The notes under the pieces were generated by a model. It saw only the letters and a list, made by a program, of their open reading frames with translations. It had not been told where the DNA came from and searched no databases. Positions 61,750 through 64,000 of a stretch of DNA of 64,000 nucleotides are shown here, in pieces. Every line of letters starts with the position of its first letter. Position 1 is the stretch's first letter. The stretch lies in assembly GCA_917880885.1 (NCBI GenBank), contig OU862913.1, forward strand, positions 25,429,286 to 25,493,285, written 5' to 3'. The translations under genes were made by a program, and so were the position numbers. This DNA is from Limnephilus marmoratus. Lineage: Eukaryota > Arthropoda > Insecta > Trichoptera > Limnephilidae.

Positions 61750-62320
61750 TTTCTGTTGCGATAAACTTCTCCATTTTCCCTCCTTGGGTTCTTGATTGGT
61801 ACATGTGTACAATCTATAGTACCAACAAAAATTTTCTTTTAACATCTGACCTCTCGTCTACATTGGGAAATTTAATGTAGTGGCCGATTTTCAATGCAAG
61901 TATTTTAGATATAGTATATAGATCAAACAAACAAAATCATATACGTTGTTTCATTGTGATAAAAATAGATTATTAACAGGTAGGTATACATATATTTTCA
62001 TCACAATAACTAGGTAAATAAAGTTGTCCCTAGCCATGTGTACTCACTTGAAAGTTCCCTGTGGCATAAAATCTCACTGCTATGAGAAGCTGCAACAGAG
62101 GCGGTATTGGGACACCTCGGTTATTGGCACTCTGTGTTAAATTCAAAAGTGGCAAGAGGACATTTATTATTATATCTTTTCTAAATCGAAATCTTCTTCG
62201 GAATTCCACATTATCAAAATATTCCAGCGGATTTTCTGCATCCCGTAAATACAGCTTTATAGGACGATATTGGTACAAATCTTCATAAAGGTAGTCGATA
62301 AAATCATGGAAATTATTCAT
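61750..62320 (-). pseudogene. Harbinger (HARBI1-like) transposase remnant
   Basis: N-terminal part 62320-62030 (MNNFHDFIDYLYEDLYQYRP ... RFRFRKDIIINVLLPLL ... LLQLLIAVRFYATGNFQ) ends at a possible donor GTGAGTA. Downstream, LALKIGHYIKFPNVDERSDV is followed after a frameshift by GTIDCTHVPIKNP, the catalytic D-C-T-H motif, then GEVYRNRK. About 50 residues between the parts are missing (deletion or intron). The rest was displaced by the LINE. Confidence 0.8.
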
Positions 62321-62555
62321 TATGCTAATAAAACTTGAAATAACCTCAGAAATAATGTGGTGCGCGCTGTTAACAAGCTTCGAGGAGACCTCAAGGTAGA
62401 TCGCGACGTACCTCGAGTTTGACAGTTCATTACTCGACTCGACTGAGGAATTTGCTCAAGTCGAGGATAGTTTTTTCAGTTCTGCATAGCGAATTTATCC
62501 TTGAGGTTGAGTCGAGTGGAGGAAATCTCGAGGAACCGACTATGCATACGGGTGT

Positions 62556-64000
62556 TAAATCCTGACAGATATTGACAATATAGATAACAAAAACTGGAAA
62601 CAAAACAGACAATAGGTGGGTAAAAACTGGGAGATTTTCAGACATCAATAGACTATATAGACATCAACATATCAGAGGAAGACAAGGACAAAGTTGGACA
62701 GCGATAAGGAGACAGTACAGACATCAACAGACTACATAAAGGAGATACAAAACAGAAATCAGATATTTATTTATTTCAACGCCATAAAATGGCTATTACA
62801 ATCCAGTGATACATGATACACGATACACAGTGGTACACAGGAGGGTAATAACAATGATAGTAATGTACATTAAACAAAGTACATAAGGATGATAACAACT
62901 AATAATAATAATAATAATTGGATAATTTATAAAGCGCCGTTTTTGTGAAAAATCACCTCAAGGGCGCTGTACAATTTATTAGGAATGCTTAGGTTCTAAC
63001 TGATTTTACTATTTACAAATGGATACAGAAACATACTTACCTGGCAGGTCACTTCCGATAAACACACTTTAATTATAAGTTTATGCTTGGAGAAGATACG
63101 GCTTTGCACGCGGAGGACATTACAGTTAACACACTGGACATTGCATGATTTTACATTATTTGCTACCCTCATCGCTGTTAGTACCTATTACATTTGTGAA
63201 TAGATTAGTGGCAAAAGTAGAGGTATTTATTTTAAAATACTGGAGAATTTAGGACTATTGGAGATTAGTGGCAAAAGTATAGTTGATATTTATTTTAAAA
63301 TACTGGAGAATTTCGGAATCTTTAGGGCTGGAGAATGTTCATGAAATGACCTTCACAAACGCTTACTTTTTTTTTTTTTTTTCTACGTTTTTACAGGTTA
63401 GTTATTTACGGTGTCGCGGGCATTGAAAGTGAAGGTGAAAGATTTTGAGTTTATGGATACGACTGTCTGAAAAGGTGAGTTTTAAGTCTAGCTCTAAATT
63501 CCGCCGCGTCTGTGATCATTAGTAACTAGTATTTAGTTATAGGATAGGAACTAGTATTTAGTTATAGGATACAAATATGTTTTACAAAAAAAAAAAAAGA
63601 ATATGAGCTCATACAAAGTATACACATTTTAATGCAGAAAAGTAAATAAAGGTGAATTCTTAGAAAAATTCTCAACATCAAGTATAATATACTTTACTTT
63701 TATTTGTACATATCGTTGTAATCTAGGAATTGGCTAAAATGGAGTAACTTAAGAACCCTACACACTTGTGTGGTGTGGTGTGTCGTAACTACAAATTAAC
63801 CAATCATCGTCGTCGCTTGTCGACACGCCACAACCTACAAATATGTCTCTAACCACAATAAATGTATGAAACCGATGTGCTTCTGACGCGCCACGACACA
63901 CCACACCACACAAGTGTGTTTCCGCCTTTAGTAATGATATTATTGTACCTTCAGATGAAATGACTGAAGTTTGAAATGACTACAGGTACTGCTAATTAGT
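62556..64000. other. Right edge: repeat block continued, then unclassified DNA
   Basis: 62556-62760 continues the CAGACATCA repeat block. 62762-62990 has a LINE-like TTTATTTATTTCAACGCC 3' end and the GAGCGCCGTTTTTGTG repeat. A short palindromic MITE (CACACTTGTGTGGTGTGGTG at 63757, inverse ending near 63921) lies near the edge. No exon is recognised. Confidence 0.45.

Larger units (their letters stand above)
56377..62555 (-). mobile_element. Harbinger-like transposon, interrupted and decayed
   Basis: Inverted ends begin ACACCCGTATGCATAGTCGG and pair for 30 bp (56377-56406, 62526-62555). The minus strand carries a HARBI1-like transposase in pieces (61750-62320). A LINE fills 56592-61735. The host repeat (GTGACATAAAATC) is continuous when the element is removed. 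Confidence 0.8.

Noticed and set aside
1..64000. Bacterial operon, prophage or plasmid features
   Set aside because: Introns, GT/AG splicing, Pol III SINEs and insect transposon families show eukaryotic nuclear DNA.

Overview
This window is animal nuclear DNA, almost certainly from an insect. Genes are split by AT-rich introns of 0.3 to more than 6 kb, with canonical GT/AG junctions. Most of the sequence is transposable elements typical of insects: mariner, pogo, hAT, piggyBac-like TTAA elements, Harbinger, Helitron-like elements, tRNA-derived SINEs and CR1/Jockey/RTE-like LINEs. A CCTAA/TTAGG tract, the insect telomere unit, sits inside one hairpin element. The Helitron-like sequences resemble ones I associate with Lepidoptera, but I cannot fix the order from sequence alone.

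Two host genes are well supported and lie tail to tail. (1) On the + strand, 7372-29057 is a UDP-glycosyltransferase (UGT) gene. It has a signal-peptide exon, seven supported exons in total with consistent phases (except one missing join after exon 1), a perfect UGT signature and a C-terminal membrane anchor. (2) On the - strand, 53685 down to 36630 is the 3' two thirds of a PAXBP1/GCFC gene (GC-rich sequence DNA-binding factor family, a nuclear splicing-associated protein). Eight exons join in frame and end at a TAG stop. Its 5' exons lie beyond the right edge or are not recognisable.

Layout: 1-7.3 kb is repeats, including a nested stack (496-4038) and a 100-bp minisatellite broken by a LINE. 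7.4-29.1 kb is the UGT gene; its introns carry mariner, Helitron-like, SINE, hAT, LTR and tRNA-bearing fold-back elements. 29.1-36.6 kb is the intergenic part with minisatellites and hAT elements. 36.6-53.7 kb is PAXBP1; its introns hold a second mariner, a CR1/Jockey-like LINE, TTAA elements, a pogo MITE and the telomere-motif palindrome. 53.7-64 kb is probably a 5' intron of PAXBP1. It holds a Harbinger element that was invaded by a LINE, which was itself invaded by a 2.66-kb terminal-inverted-repeat element.

The most unusual structures are three loci where tRNA-like genes face each other as inverted pairs. The best (16054-16632) is a 579-bp near-perfect hairpin carrying two divergent copies of one 72-nt tRNA-like gene. 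An 11-bp target duplication flanks it, so it moved as a unit. I could run no searches: family names rest on motifs and end structure, and ends are exact only where a target duplication is stated.
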